DNA of 64,000 bases, from assembly GCA_015693905.1 (NCBI GenBank), contig CP065161.1, forward strand, positions 620,001 to 684,000. The letters are read 5' to 3'. The notes below the pieces were generated by a model that saw nothing but the letters and a program-made list of their open reading frames with translations, searched no databases and was not told the origin of the DNA. The position numbers and the translations under genes are program-made. Position 1 is the first letter of the stretch; each line of letters starts with the position of its first letter. This document shows, in pieces, positions 63,629 to 64,000 of this stretch. The DNA is from Rhodobacterales bacterium HKCCA1288. GTDB lineage: Bacteria; Pseudomonadota; Alphaproteobacteria; Rhodobacterales; Rhodobacteraceae.

Positions 63629-64000
63629 TTATTCGCCTTGCGCGAGGCGCTCGAGAACCAATTGCGCCACTTCGGGCAATTGCGGATCAGAGGCCGCGCT
63701 TGCAATGGAATAGCGGGTTTGAATCTCATCGGCAGAAATCGGCACATCCTTGATCACACTGCTGCCTTCACCTGCAGGGCCAAAGGTGACAGAGTTCAGC
63801 GCAAAATAAAGCGCACTTGAATTGCCTGCGCGCAGCACGGGCACCTCATCCATGACGGGGACGGTATAACTATCGCCCGCATTCAGCGTGCCCTCAAAAA
63901 GAACGGTGCCATCGGTCGTGGTGATCCTGATCCATGAGGGGCGCACAGCAAACAGGACAACCTCATCGCGCGGCTCTTGGGTCACGGGCGGATTGCTGGT
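63629..64000 (-). CDS. RodZ-like protein, C-terminal DUF4115 domain (5' end outside window)
   Basis: The frame is open to the window edge, so the N-terminus (helix-turn-helix and transmembrane helix in RodZ-type proteins) is missing; 124 codons are visible. The part here is a DUF4115-type beta domain: [26 protein letters not shown] and [27 protein letters not shown]. RodZ anchors MreB to the membrane in cell-shape control. Just upstream of ispG, an arrangement I would expect in Rhodobacteraceae; confirm with the missing part. Confidence 0.72.
   Translation of the reverse strand, partial: TSNPPVTQEPRDEVVLFAVRPSWIRITTTDGTVLFEGTLNAGDSYTVPVMDEVPVLRAGNSSALYFALNSVTFGPAGEGSSVIKDVPISADEIQTRYSIASAASDPQLPEVAQLVLERLAQGE

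Noticed and set aside
1-64000. CRISPR array, prophage, insertion sequence or defence island
   Set aside because: Scanned for evenly spaced repeats, transposase or phage motifs and foreign composition. None was seen by eye.

Overview
The window is 64 kb of ordinary alphaproteobacterial chromosome, almost certainly Rhodobacteraceae (Rhodobacterales). The case rests on gene content and gene families: class II NrdJ, ChpT, a GlnE adenylyltransferase, an OlsB/OlsA-type acyltransferase pair, heme A synthase, an AglEFGAK alpha-glucoside system feeding Edd/Eda, an Lrp-type regulator divergent from PutA, and a class IA SpeD followed by SpeE. Codon use is uniformly GC-rich. I see no rRNA, CRISPR array, insertion sequence, prophage or obvious foreign island. 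The species cannot be named from what I see.

Layout. 0-16.6 kb: a truncated glycine-betaine-type binding protein, nrdJ with a leader holding an NrdR-like box, tRNA-Pro(UGG), a double cold-shock protein overlapping a DUF192 gene, pdxH, fabI, a LysE-type exporter, a purine phosphoribosyltransferase, aroK-aroB, a 44-residue membrane peptide gene, a secreted hypothetical protein, a XerD-type recombinase, a CorC-type membrane protein, a MobA-like nucleotidyltransferase and a stand-alone Hint protein. 16.6-17.2 kb is non-coding and rich in inverted repeats. 17.2-26.7 kb: a HAD hydrolase, tRNA-Leu(CAA), a YdcF-like protein, an HNH nuclease, alkA-esterase, an MFS transporter, then cysS-cimA and a squalene-synthase-fold protein resembling NDUFAF6, and a YjbR protein.

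26.7-39.4 kb is the clearest functional module. aglE-F-G-A-K take up and split alpha-glucosides. The divergent aglR-bgl-glk encode a LacI-type regulator, a beta-glucosidase and glucokinase. edd-eda complete the Entner-Doudoroff route except for zwf and pgl, which are not here. Two CAAAGCGCTTTG-type palindromes flank the divergent promoters, and a different palindrome, GTTAGCGCTAAC, precedes edd. 39.4-43.4 kb holds the putR/putA proline catabolism pair with a direct repeat between them.

43.4-64 kb: a VIT-type transporter, a D-lactate-dehydrogenase-type flavoprotein, an M32 carboxypeptidase, ctaA and trmJ; a divergent ThiE-like protein; olsB-plsC (ornithine lipids); DUF3553 divergent from chpT; gmk and a gamma carbonic anhydrase; a PAS protein; class II DAHP synthase; a GlxA-type regulator; glnE; a YbaK protein; speD-speE; ispG and the end of a RodZ-like gene.

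Most of the window is conserved housekeeping, and I did not find a dramatic new system. The most rewarding points are the NDUFAF6-like protein co-transcribed with cimA, the hairpin-rich region at 16.83-17.08 kb, the ThiE-like protein that lacks ThiE signature residues, the speD leader with competing pairings, the speE terminator encoded inside ispG, and the shared palindromic ribosome-binding site of the chpT/DUF3553 divergent pair. Start codons were chosen from ribosome-binding sites and family length. Motif positions are counted by eye.
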